Source of the DNA: JAALKW01 sp963974485 | GTDB lineage: Bacteria; Pseudomonadota; Gammaproteobacteria; Legionellales; Legionellaceae | DNA: 64,000 nt | Assembly (NCBI GenBank): GCA_963974485.1 | Contig: CAXBBS010000011.1 | Location: forward strand, 1 to 64,000 | Direction of reading: 5' to 3' | Shown here: positions 25,881 to 35,024 of the stretch, piece after piece | How the letters are laid out: every line of letters starts with the position of its first letter | Numbering within the stretch: position 1 is the stretch's first letter | The notes under the pieces: model-generated | Told to the model about the DNA's origin: nothing | Databases searched by the model: none | What the model saw: only the letters and a program-made list of their open reading frames with translations | Program-made: the position numbers and the translations under genes

Positions 25881-28800
25881 ATGAACAACCCTTCCAATAA
25901 ATCAACATTGAATCTCGAAAGCATCCTTAATATACCCTCTTCTGAAACTCACCAAGAGCCACGTCAAAAATCGATCGAAACACAAACAGAACCTTATCTT
26001 GAAGCTGAACTGGAACCACATAATACGGTTGAAACATCACTTAATAAATTATCAACCAAATTAAATGCTTTAAAAACACCTAGCCACGCTAAAATTAGAG
26101 CTATATTCTATGGCATGCATGATATATTTAATGACATCAGGCAGTCTAAAGCATTTTATCAAAACCAAAGCAATCTTAGAGAATGCCTGCATATTGCCTA
26201 TGAATGCAGCCTAAAGCTTCTCAGCAAATACCCGGAGCACAAAATAACGCTCGCATGCACCACAACCACCAACACCATGTTTAACTATTATTTGAGCTCG
26301 TGTAACGCAGAACGGGCTATCTTAGCCCTTCATCTAAAATTTACAGATGCCGTGCACCATGTTGAGAATGATTTAGCATCACTTCTTACTGAAAATATCG
26401 AAGACCTCACACTTCATCAAGGCTCACAAACAATATTAACGCAAAAACGCCCTGAGCAGGTGCAACCCACCATAATTCAAAGCTCTACCCAAGAACTTGA
26501 ATCACGATGGCAAGCTTTATCAACCAAACAAGTACAAGACACAATCACACCTAAAATTTTTAAATTAACAACAGATATATCTCAACACGTTCATCTTCAG
26601 AAAAAACACATGCCCGCGGCCGAAAAGAGTCATATTTTAACCTTAGGATTAGCGGTTGAGGCACGTTATATTGAGCAGCTTCAAAGCTCGAATGGACCCA
26701 TACGCCAGATATCCAAAGGCATGCAACGCGCCGCAAAATATTTTCATGCGCTTTCTCAGCATTATCAAGATACAGGTATGCCAGAGCTTGCTGAAAAAAT
26801 GGGTGATAAGAACAGGCTCATGAGCGAACGTGCCATGAACTATGCTCGAATGCTAGCTTGCCGTAACGTCGAGCAATCAAAAAATACCACCACATCTGAA
26901 AAAAAACACGCCAAATCACGACGACATGAACTTAAAACTGAAGATCCAGATAATCTTGATCAAATATGCAGTCAATATAAAAATATATGCGGTGGTGATG
27001 AAACGTTAGTCACCACAATAGAGCACGCACCCATCGATCATACATCAGTAAACCACGCACGCAGTGAATTAGCCATGACTGCAAAGCAAGATACGAATGT
27101 ATTTTTTGAGTTATACATGCAAGCTCAAACCTATCTAAACCATGTTCAATATGAGTTGTTAGCTACAATACACTACAACAAAACCATCCTAAATTTTGAT
27201 CCACTTCTTCAGGACGGATTGGACACGATACCTTCAGACGTTCAAGCAAGACTTATTGATGTACTTCAGTCAGAAGCGGGTGGACAAATTCAAGGTGCCA
27301 TTCAGTTTTATTATGAAGTCAAATGCAAATACTATGACAGTATTCGAGAAAGCCACAATAAAGATGAATCGGTTACAATTGAACGGTTTTATGCCACATT
27401 TCAAAAGCAAGCGTATGATTTATTATTACAACGCTACACTCATTCAGAACAACTTGAAAATCCAGCGCTTTTTAAACAAAATTGCTTAGATATCCTGAAC
27501 GCCGAAAATTACAGCACTCCCCTACTCAGTGCCCTAGCACGACATCAGCTTGATATATTAGCGGAACAAACGCTTGACACAAAAAATGCAGAAGATGCTC
27601 AAACTCAAAAAAAGAGCGTAAATAAATCATATCGTAAAAAATCAAGTAAACCTTCGTCAATAGCAACATCGACACTAGCACCAACGCAAGATGACCCAAC
27701 GATTTTAGAGCAAATATGCTCTGAGTATGCCGTACGCGTAATCGATTTTTGTACAATATTCGCAGACCTGGACCTTGAGAAAGGCCCAACAGATGCCGTA
27801 GCCAATATGCTCTATAACGCCATCACTGATCCTGATAGACAACTGTTTGTTGATGAGTACAATACAGATGTGTTCAATTCACTCTATCGATTCGTCGCTG
27901 TTAACTATTTTAGGCCACAAGAACAACAAACCTTAGAAGCATGGGTGAATAAACAGACCTTAGCTGGCAACCATCATGCCGCAGCGCCTGATGATAAGCT
28001 CATGGTAAAATCGCGTGCTATGATTCAAGGCATACTGAAATATGGTACTTACCTTAGATATGATCAAAAAGCAGAGCTGTTTAACATACTTGGCCGCATC
28101 TACGTCACGCTGCATTCGTTAAACCCCAAACCTTTATTTAAAGAAGATGGCATCACATCTTTTAAGCGTCTTCAACGAATTATTGATGTACTCGAAGGAT
28201 CCGAGCAAGATCGTTGGGATGATTTTAACTTACAAGATGCTCTTGATGAATTTAAACAAACATCATCCGTTGATCAGCGTTTGCGCCTAGCTGCGCAATT
28301 GCCCGAGGCAGAAAAAGAACAACGCGATATGGCCAAAACTGATATCAGTGCGCGAACACTCACGCTTGATGCAAGGTATGACGCCATCTTAGAAAGCGCT
28401 CATCATCATACGTTCATTGACGAAATTTCATGGATGCTGTTGGTTGCAACCTCAAATGATAAAGTAAGCGTAGGAAAAATGTATGCACTTACACATCAAT
28501 TAGAAAAGCCGGTTGATGAGACGAATTTATATTTTTTTTCACACCTTCATGCCATGCTAGAATTGTGCCTTGATTTTATTGATCAAGAAGTTGAATACTC
28601 CGAACGCCAATCTCAGTGCTTGATACTAGAGCGATGTTATACGTATTTATTAACCGCTTATGCAAAAGTAAATAATATCGCCGAAGAGCAAACCGATCAC
28701 GTAGAATTTGGCTTGCGACAAAACATGGATGCTCCACTACCAGAAGCTCAATCGTTTGTTAAAAACACGCTCAACTCAATTCGCGATCGAATCGATACGT

Positions 28801-29312
28801 TAGGAGGCAATAGTCAAACACTGCCTAATATTGAAGAGCAAAAGCTAGAAAAGCCTTTCCTTCTTCCTCTTGAAATACCTGAGGCTTTACTCAAAATAGA
28901 TGCTTTAAAACCTGTTTTAGACATGCTTGAAGACAAAAAATACTGGCAAATGTTAACCATCTTGAAGAGCCGGCAACTCAACAGCTCAGAAGCGTTATTT
29001 TTGAACGCGCTTTTGCATACATGGCTTTTAAGCATAATTTACACCGATGACTTTAAAACATTCTTAGGCCCTAATGAAGCTGTACAAACCAGCTATGCGG
29101 AAGCCACAAAATGCTTAGAGCAACAACGCTTAGCACTGCTCAATAAAGCAAATAAAAAATCAATGAAAGACCTATGTAAACAAGAGAAAAAAACGAAGCC
29201 TACGGCAACTGAAGAACGAACACCTTTTAGCTCACTTAGCCTGTTTTCAACACGTACAGATGGGGAAGATAGCTTAAAAGATGAAAAGAGCCCAAGCTCA
29301 AAGTTAGCGTGA
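25881..29312 (+). CDS. Large helical protein of unknown function
   Basis: The product is 1143 aa from ATG 25881, with GGTGAG 7 nt upstream; an in-frame TTG at 25866 is less likely. It is almost entirely alpha-helical, without recognisable domains, membrane segments or signal peptide. Short lysine-rich linkers (EKKHAKSRRHELK, KKSVNKSYRKKSSKPS) divide it into about three helical blocks, of which the first two carry the similar phrases LDQICSQYKNIC and LEQICSEYAVRV, suggesting an ancient internal duplication. It ends in SSLSLFSTRTDGED, the C-terminal motif shared with other proteins here. Probably an effector-like scaffold; this is inference. Confidence 0.7.
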   Translation: MNNPSNKSTLNLESILNIPSSETHQEPRQKSIETQTEPYLEAELEPHNTVETSLNKLSTKLNALKTPSHAKIRAIFYGMHDIFNDIRQSKAFYQNQSNLRECLHIAYECSLKLLSKYPEHKITLACTTTTNTMFNYYLSSCNAERAILALHLKFTDAVHHVENDLASLLTENIEDLTLHQGSQTILTQKRPEQVQPTIIQSSTQELESRWQALSTKQVQDTITPKIFKLTTDISQHVHLQKKHMPAAEKSHILTLGLAVEARYIEQLQSSNGPIRQISKGMQRAAKYFHALSQHYQDTGMPELAEKMGDKNRLMSERAMNYARMLACRNVEQSKNTTTSEKKHAKSRRHELKTEDPDNLDQICSQYKNICGGDETLVTTIEHAPIDHTSVNHARSELAMTAKQDTNVFFELYMQAQTYLNHVQYELLATIHYNKTILNFDPLLQDGLDTIPSDVQARLIDVLQSEAGGQIQGAIQFYYEVKCKYYDSIRESHNKDESVTIERFYATFQKQAYDLLLQRYTHSEQLENPALFKQNCLDILNAENYSTPLLSALARHQLDILAEQTLDTKNAEDAQTQKKSVNKSYRKKSSKPSSIATSTLAPTQDDPTILEQICSEYAVRVIDFCTIFADLDLEKGPTDAVANMLYNAITDPDRQLFVDEYNTDVFNSLYRFVAVNYFRPQEQQTLEAWVNKQTLAGNHHAAAPDDKLMVKSRAMIQGILKYGTYLRYDQKAELFNILGRIYVTLHSLNPKPLFKEDGITSFKRLQRIIDVLEGSEQDRWDDFNLQDALDEFKQTSSVDQRLRLAAQLPEAEKEQRDMAKTDISARTLTLDARYDAILESAHHHTFIDEISWMLLVATSNDKVSVGKMYALTHQLEKPVDETNLYFFSHLHAMLELCLDFIDQEVEYSERQSQCLILERCYTYLLTAYAKVNNIAEEQTDHVEFGLRQNMDAPLPEAQSFVKNTLNSIRDRIDTLGGNSQTLPNIEEQKLEKPFLLPLEIPEALLKIDALKPVLDMLEDKKYWQMLTILKSRQLNSSEALFLNALLHTWLLSIIYTDDFKTFLGPNEAVQTSYAEATKCLEQQRLALLNKANKKSMKDLCKQEKKTKPTATEERTPFSSLSLFSTRTDGEDSLKDEKSPSSKLA

Positions 29313-29331
29313 TCTGCCCTTGTTAATGCTT

Positions 29332-29377
29332 AGATTCCACGTTAATATTTTTCTTTTATTAATATTAACGTGAATCT
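29332..29377 (+). terminator. Long hairpin between 25881 gene and exonuclease
   Basis: Arms 29332-29349 and 29361-29377 (agattccacgttaatatt against aatattaacgtgaatct) pair with a single bulged base around a T-rich 11-nt loop. It ends 2 nt before the exonuclease ATG, so it could also hide that gene's ribosome-binding region. Confidence 0.55.
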
Positions 29378-29379
29378 GT

Positions 29380-30285
29380 ATGCTTGAAAAATCGCTACAA
29401 GAACTATCCGACCATCCTGATTATCAGGTGTTAAAACGTGTGCCTATCAATCTTCCAGAAAAACCAGACACTCAAAACAGAACGTTTGTCGCCACGGTGA
29501 TTGATTTAGAAACCATGGGATTGGATGCCACACAGCATGAGATTATTGAAATAGGGCTACTCTCATTTATGTTTTCTAAAGAAGACGGGATTTTAGCCAT
29601 CACAAACACGTATACCGAACTACACGATCCCGGCAAACCCATACCCGCAGAAATCACCAAAGTAACCGGCATTCGTGATGAAGATGTCAAAGGCAAGGCC
29701 ATTGATTGGGATGTTGTTGTCAATGCCCTTCAAAGCACGCACTTTGTTATTTGTCATAACAGCCGGTTTGACCGAAATTTTTTAGAACTTCAAACACCTG
29801 AACCTATTCAAGATGTTGTCAAAAATTTGCCTTTTGCTTGCACCATCCAAGACATCAACTGGAGTGAGCGTGGATTTGAGAGCACAAAGCTTGATTACCT
29901 TAACTGGAAGCTTGGGTATTTCTATGATGGGCATCATGCGCTTAATGATTGCTGGGCGACGTTGAACCTGCTTATTCAAGAGCAAGGCGCGTTCGATGAG
30001 CTAAAACATGGAATTCGAAAAAAGCAAACCCTGATTTGTGCTGAAAATGCGCCTTTTAGTAAGAAAGATCTGCTCAAAGCGCGTAAATATCGATGGTCCG
30101 ATGGCGCGGGCTCACTTCCCAAATGCTGGTGGTCGATGATCGATAACGTTGTGTTTGATGAAGAGAAGGCCTGGCTGGATGCTGAAATTTATGGCCGTAC
30201 AGGCAAAAGCGACACCCTTCCACAACAAGAAATCACCGCTAAATCACGTTACTCGTTCCGATCAGAGTGCTTACAATTCTCATGA
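29380..30285 (+). CDS. DEDDh-family 3'-5' exonuclease
   Basis: The 301-aa product contains all DnaQ-like motifs: VIDLETMGLD (ExoI, D and E), CHNSRFDRNFLE (ExoII, D) and HHALNDCWAT (ExoIII, H and D), within residues about 37-200. The C-terminal 100 residues (ICAENAPFSKKDLLKARKYR, WSDGAGSLPKCWW) are an extra domain seen in some stand-alone 3'-5' exonucleases of this type. Its TGA overlaps the ATG of the next gene. Nucleic-acid trimming or proofreading-type activity is expected; the substrate is unknown. No ribosome-binding site is visible because the hairpin abuts the ATG. Confidence 0.85.
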   Translation: MLEKSLQELSDHPDYQVLKRVPINLPEKPDTQNRTFVATVIDLETMGLDATQHEIIEIGLLSFMFSKEDGILAITNTYTELHDPGKPIPAEITKVTGIRDEDVKGKAIDWDVVVNALQSTHFVICHNSRFDRNFLELQTPEPIQDVVKNLPFACTIQDINWSERGFESTKLDYLNWKLGYFYDGHHALNDCWATLNLLIQEQGAFDELKHGIRKKQTLICAENAPFSKKDLLKARKYRWSDGAGSLPKCWWSMIDNVVFDEEKAWLDAEIYGRTGKSDTLPQQEITAKSRYSFRSECLQFS

Positions 30286-31025
30286 TCTGGAAGGCTTATG
30301 CTGGACGGTGTATTTATCATGATTCAAGCCATGATATTCATCTTCAAGTACACCAGAACATGCTGTATCGCTGGCTAACCTTAGGCAGCGATGCCATACA
30401 AACCCTAATCAACCGCCGTCATCCCGAGCGTCCTGGATTAAGCTATATCCAGTTCTTAACGCTTGCGGCCCGCATTACCCCTGCGCCGTCTTGCCTGCTA
30501 GGGCTGGGTGGTGCAGGTGTTGCGCATGCTTTATCACCCTACTTGGGTACTCACATATTAGATGCCATAGATAACAATCATCATATAATCAATATATGCT
30601 CCCGTTATTTTCTTAACCAACACATCAATAATCTTAATATTATTCACCAAGATGCCTTTTCATACGTACAAAACACCACAGCATCGCGATATCAGCACCT
30701 GATGATTGACCTGTTTACTGCAACCTCTTTTCCAGAAAACTGCAATCATGTTGAGTTTTTTGGTCATTGCCGACGTCTATTATTGCCGGAAGGTGTACTC
30801 GCCGTTAATTTAGCTAACAGACATGAACAATGGCGTATATTCACGCATATACGAACTCACTTCGAACACTGCACGGTTTCTATTCCCGTCAAAGGCACAC
30901 AAAATATAATTATATTTGCTTATAAAAGCACTTCGGTACAACCACTCTTAAGCATGCTTGAAAAACAAGGTTTAAAACAACTTACATGGGATGCACACTG
31001 GGGATATGTGTTAACTGCAGGGTAA
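30282..31025 (+). CDS. Spermidine synthase-like / class I SAM-dependent methyltransferase
   Basis: I start at ATG 30282, which overlaps the exonuclease stop (ATGA); a GTG at 30267 is less likely. The 247-aa product has a nucleotide-binding loop CLLGLGGAGVAHALSPY, an acidic strand end LDAIDNN, IIHQDAFSYVQ and LMIDLF. This order fits the spermidine-synthase/SAM methyltransferase fold. The aminopropyltransferase catalytic residues cannot be confirmed. Coupling to the exonuclease suggests joint expression rather than a shared pathway. Confidence 0.7.
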   Translation: MIWKAYAGRCIYHDSSHDIHLQVHQNMLYRWLTLGSDAIQTLINRRHPERPGLSYIQFLTLAARITPAPSCLLGLGGAGVAHALSPYLGTHILDAIDNNHHIINICSRYFLNQHINNLNIIHQDAFSYVQNTTASRYQHLMIDLFTATSFPENCNHVEFFGHCRRLLLPEGVLAVNLANRHEQWRIFTHIRTHFEHCTVSIPVKGTQNIIIFAYKSTSVQPLLSMLEKQGLKQLTWDAHWGYVLTAG

Positions 31026-31067
31026 AACCTGAGCCTTGTAAAAAATAAGAACATGCTATGCTGATAA

Positions 31068-31326
31068 TAACCAAATAGTGACGAATGCGTCATGCAAGAG
31101 CAATGCATCATGGATGCTAATATTTAATATACACAAACAGAGGTGATGTATGTTTGAAGAAGTAAATCATATTCAAGAAAACAGCACTCAAAAAAAGAAA
31201 CGGGTTGTCATTATTGGCCCTTCAGGAAAAAAAATCAGTACAAAGGCATCAAGATGATGTGGATTCACACAGGGCAGCTTCTGTCACAAATAATCCTGGT
31301 CTTTGATGCCAGATCGCGTAGGATTG
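31068..31326 (+). pseudogene. Internally deleted copy of the 35025-37189 gene pair
   Basis: 31068-31130 encodes DECVMQEQCIMDANI plus stop, matching the last residues of the 35025 gene (DENCVMPEQCMMETKI). Then GAGGTGATGT and ATG 31150 open the frame MFEEVNHIQENSTQKKKRVV, nearly the same as the start of the oxidoreductase at 36062. After about 36 codons it meets a stop. 31230-31326 resembles the far 3' end and downstream sequence of that gene (TCTTTGATGCC...GCGTAGGATTGCAT). The middle is missing. It fills the gene-free stretch 31026-31504; the remainder to 31504 shows nothing else except the leader of the LuxR gene. Confidence 0.85.
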
Positions 31327-31504
31327 CATGGCTCTTGCCATGAAATGTTAACTTGACGACGCATTGATTAAAAAAGATCACTTTGGTATCATATAAAGCA
31401 TTTATAGGTTGTCATTAAGGTTTAATCTTAATATCGATGCCATGTTAAAACAAGATTTTGCTATATTCATCGATTGCTGATTAAATAATTTTAACGAGGA
31501 TTGC

Positions 31505-32539
31505 ATGACTGTTTTAGCCTCAAATTTAATATTAAGCAAACTCTCAGACGCTGACATTTTGTCAATGTCAGCTCAGACTATGTCACAGCTTCCAGGTATT
31601 GCTTTTACCAAAACATGCGAGTCTATTTATATTGGCGCTAATTCCTATAGCTCCCACCTATATGGTCTTAAAAACCCTCAGCAAATAATAGGTCTTAATG
31701 ATTACGAGCTTAAATCATCCGTGGTAGAGTCCGCTGATGATTTTAGAAATGAAGATAAAAAAATATTTAACCATGGGAAGATATATATTTCTCTCCATAT
31801 CAATAATTACTTAGCTGGAAAGAGGCATGTTTTTTTAACCCAAAAAATTCCCGTTAAAAATTTTCATGGCAACGTGATAGGATTAAATTGCGTAGCTAAT
31901 GAAATTATCAACCCGTGTGCTACAAATACCATCATGAACTTATTAAGATCGAATAAATTCTTCATCAATTACAGAAAGGAAAAGTTTAATCTTGAAGTGG
32001 ATGATGGGAGTTTATTTTATGAATTGAATGCTTTTGAAAACGAAGTTTTATATTTATTTAACATCGGGTTTTCACAAAAAGATATTGGATATATAGAAAA
32101 TACTTCCTTGAGACAGATTATAGAGTGCTTGGAATTTATCAGATTTAAACTCAAATGTAGTTATCAGGAGCTTACCAATCTATGTCTTAAAAAACATTAT
32201 CATAAAATTATCCCGAAATCTTTGCTGGATAAAATATTTTCGCGATTGATGCTTCCAAATAAAAAACTTGATCCAATGCCCCTTAGTGAAACGCGATGTA
32301 ATGAATCCATTCAATACCAATTTAAAGACAAACAAAGAAACTCATTTCTTACGCTAACTCGGCAGCAAAGCCAATGTTTATATTATCTTTTGCAGGGAAA
32401 GGGAGCAAAAGAAATTGCACGTGAGTTACAATTATCCAACCGAACAGTTGAGCATTATGTTACAGATATCAGAAGGAAAAATGGCTACGCCTCTACCAAA
32501 CAATTGCTAGTCAACGTACATTTTGATCCTTCAGCATGA
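31505..32539 (+). CDS. PAS-LuxR-type transcriptional regulator
   Basis: The 344-aa product has an N-terminal PAS-like sensor (about 25-130: SQLPGIAFTKTCESIYIGAN, IIGLNDYELKSS). The C-terminal LuxR/GerE helix-turn-helix is LTRQQSQCLYYLLQGKGAKE then IARELQLSNRTVEHYVTDIR (about 278-335). Such PAS-HTH proteins are abundant in Legionellales. A second LuxR protein lies at 38481. AGGA precedes the ATG. The targets are unknown; it sits beside the decayed copy of the oxidoreductase gene, so it may have belonged to a duplicated segment. Confidence 0.85.
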   Translation: MTVLASNLILSKLSDADILSMSAQTMSQLPGIAFTKTCESIYIGANSYSSHLYGLKNPQQIIGLNDYELKSSVVESADDFRNEDKKIFNHGKIYISLHINNYLAGKRHVFLTQKIPVKNFHGNVIGLNCVANEIINPCATNTIMNLLRSNKFFINYRKEKFNLEVDDGSLFYELNAFENEVLYLFNIGFSQKDIGYIENTSLRQIIECLEFIRFKLKCSYQELTNLCLKKHYHKIIPKSLLDKIFSRLMLPNKKLDPMPLSETRCNESIQYQFKDKQRNSFLTLTRQQSQCLYYLLQGKGAKEIARELQLSNRTVEHYVTDIRRKNGYASTKQLLVNVHFDPSA

Positions 32540-32563
32540 GGGCATGAACGCGTTGAGGTAGGT

Positions 32564-33522
32564 TCAATTAATGGAATAATCATAAGCCTTCGTATCGGGT
32601 GATTGAACACAAGCTTTCATTAAACGTCGAATATCATCCATATCAACACGTCCTGAGCTGGCAAAAAATCCCTGTTGGGAGGTATCTTGCGGCCCATGAA
32701 GGATCTTTTGTATCGTTACACTAAGCTCAGATTCTTCATCGATCATACCTAAAATATTGTCTTCCATGATTTCTAGTAAGCAACATAATAGCCTGTCACT
32801 TAAATATTAGAACACGACATTAAACCCTTCAATATTTCTAATCAGCTCCGCAAGCACATCTTTCATGGCCAGAATAACCGCCCTCAAACTGCTCTTGCGA
32901 GAGCTTTCCAAGTGCAACTCCAAACTGACGGCTCGTTTGAATGATGCCAGGAAGCTGGTTTTTCATCACGTCAGTCACGGCCGTACATTGCTCCGGCGTG
33001 AGATACACGAGTACATGTCGAAATTGAGTCACGCTTTGAATCAGATCAGGCAGCCTTTCTTTCATGACCTCATAAACCAACGTGCGCTGCTCGGATGTGA
33101 GACGCTTACATGAAGCTCCGAAGTCAATGCATTTTTTTATGATTGTAGGCAACTTATCGTTTAATACCTGAAGTATGATTTCAATTTTATCGACGTGCAG
33201 GCGAATCAGGAGCGCTGCTAAGTTTTGTGGTGTTCGAATTAGTGTGTAAATGCGTTCTTATAAAGCATAAGGTACGATGGGTAACTTAAGTATACGGCGT
33301 ATCCATGATAAAAAGAACAAGGTCATCGAGCTTTGTGAGCTGTTGCGTCACCTGTGAACGAACATTATCTTGAGATAAAAAATCGGTTAAATTCTGACCG
33401 TCCATTACCCGAACGATATAATTTAAATCAGCCAGAGATTCAATGCGAAGCGTACGCACCTCAGGTACCGATGTCTTGAGTAATAATGCTTGTATACGCC
33501 CTTTAATCTCTGGAAAATTCAT
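32564..33522 (-). pseudogene. Broken 33-aa-repeat gene (paralogue of 41797-42756)
   Basis: Three frames together reproduce the paralogues: N-terminus MNFPEIKGRIQALLLKTSVP joined early to SLADLNYIV...SQDNVRSQV, then the repeats (LTSEQRTLVYEVMKERLPDL, LTPEQCTAVTDVMKNQLPGI), then the tail EDNILGMIDEESELSVTIQK. Lesions visible: TAA at 33258-33260, a frameshift near 32885 (AVILAMKDVL continues in another frame), and TAA at 32807-32809 where the intact copy has GAA. The N-terminal module is also shortened by deletion. It is not expected to make a full protein. Confidence 0.88.
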
Positions 33523-33731
33523 GGAATATCTACCCACCCTAAGTTACGCCTTCTAATTCGCCCGTGATGGCACAAAACAATGATTGTGGCTTAGTTTAAC
33601 GTGGCCGGAATGAGGCTAACCATGGGGATAAGTATTAATCACAGGGTAAAACCAAGAATAATAAGCCGTATCATGTATAACACAGGAAACTCACAAGAAA
33701 AAACCGTTTAATTTCAGAGCTTTTTTTCTGC

Positions 33732-33754
33732 TTATCCACAAATTCTGGGGATAA
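33732..33754. repeat. Inverted pair of DnaA-box-like sequences, copy A
   Basis: TTATCCACA (33732-33740) faces TGGGGATAA (33746-33754; complement TTATCCCCA) across 5 nt. About 50 bp from here, including cactgtgagaaagcgggtgt, recur at 41704-41756. This sits in the gene-free stretch 33538-33853, where I see nothing else. Confidence 0.6.
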
Positions 33755-33853
33755 CACTGTGAGAAAGCGGGTGTACGCTGTGTAACGCTTATCGCTACAT
33801 GTTAAAAACACCTTCATCTTGATGTTTTTAACATGCTTGCTATACCTGACGTT

Positions 33854-34840
33854 TTATCTTGTCATCGAAAGCGAGTCCGATATAATAACAGGTGTTATTG
33901 ATAGAGTATTTTCATCGTCAACACGTAAGCTTGCTGCTTCTTGGTTGGCAAGTTTAGGTAATAACTCAGTAAATAAATGTTGATGAGCATCCGCATCAAA
34001 ACTAGAAAGGACTGCGAGCGTTAATGTTCTTAAAGTACATGTTTTGTCCTCGACACTGACTTCACAACACCAATCGATATCGGCATCCACACCTTCTCGG
34101 AGACATAACTCATTCAATAATGAGTCTTTCTCTGGGTTATTGAACTCTTTATCAAGTAAGTTTAAGTACTGTTTGTGCCGCACATATCCCGTATGAGCCA
34201 TAAGCCCGAAAGACAAACCAGCAGCTAATGAAAATAGCATCGAGCCATAAGAGCCGTAAGAGCACTCAACACCCGGAACCGTGGCTCTATAACCGCTGGT
34301 CGCTTCTCCATCGTATGCGGATATATACTCATACTCCTCGCATTTGCCTAAATCAATATTAGAATTAATTAGTCGATATTTTTCATCATCGATAGGCTTT
34401 GTAATGCTAGCAAGTGCACACAACACGCCAGTAGCAATCGTGAGTTGAGTTGCTAATGCCGGCAGTCCTGTAAATAGCTCCCCATGTTTACGTAATAGAG
34501 CATGATGAACGTAACCTTTCTTCTCTTGATACGTTTCTTTTAGAACAATTCGCCCAAGTGCTAGTTTAAGCAGTGACCTTTCAATAGATGAGCCCGTCGC
34601 TTTTTCTTCCGATTGATTATCGGACTTAATACTTAATGTATTTTGACCTGGTTTGATTGTTGTGGGGCTACCGGTGGAACCTAAACGAAACCCTCTTAAC
34701 TGCGTGATTGATTGCAATTGCTCTAGGGTATAATGCTCATCAAAAAATCGTGTTCTTGGGTCGCTGGAATCAAAAATACTAGATAATACGTTTTGTTTTT
34801 CTGATAAAGCGTCTTGTTTGTATTGAAATAAAAAATGCAT
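33854..34840 (-). CDS. Membrane protein of unknown function
   Basis: The 328-aa product has two likely membrane helices (about residues 128-147, FTGLPALATQLTIATGVLCA; and 195-212, YGSMLFSLAAGLSFGLMA) with a Cys-containing loop between (KCEEYEY...GVECSYGSYG). Both ends are hydrophilic and probably cytosolic. AAGGA lies 5 nt before the ATG. The family is not recognised. It stands alone between a repeat-bearing gap and a divergent gene at 35025. An effector that inserts into host membranes is possible, not shown. Confidence 0.65.
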   Translation of the reverse strand: MHFLFQYKQDALSEKQNVLSSIFDSSDPRTRFFDEHYTLEQLQSITQLRGFRLGSTGSPTTIKPGQNTLSIKSDNQSEEKATGSSIERSLLKLALGRIVLKETYQEKKGYVHHALLRKHGELFTGLPALATQLTIATGVLCALASITKPIDDEKYRLINSNIDLGKCEEYEYISAYDGEATSGYRATVPGVECSYGSYGSMLFSLAAGLSFGLMAHTGYVRHKQYLNLLDKEFNNPEKDSLLNELCLREGVDADIDWCCEVSVEDKTCTLRTLTLAVLSSFDADAHQHLFTELLPKLANQEAASLRVDDENTLSITPVIISDSLSMTR

Positions 34841-35024
34841 AAGAAATCCTTCAATATGAGTATATGAGCGTCATGACTTAACTCGACAAATCCGCTCGCT
34901 GATTTATTTGTTCGCGCTATTTTTGATCACGATGGAAGGGCGTGCAATACCGTAGTTTTACCGTATTTACTCGTAATTGCCCAAAATATACCATGATGCC
35001 TCAATTAACCCCATGGAAATTATT

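Noticed and set aside
33732..33754. Replication origin
   Set aside because: Only two DnaA-like boxes, no AT-rich unwinding region and no dnaA, dnaN, gidA or repA gene nearby; a second copy exists at 41704.
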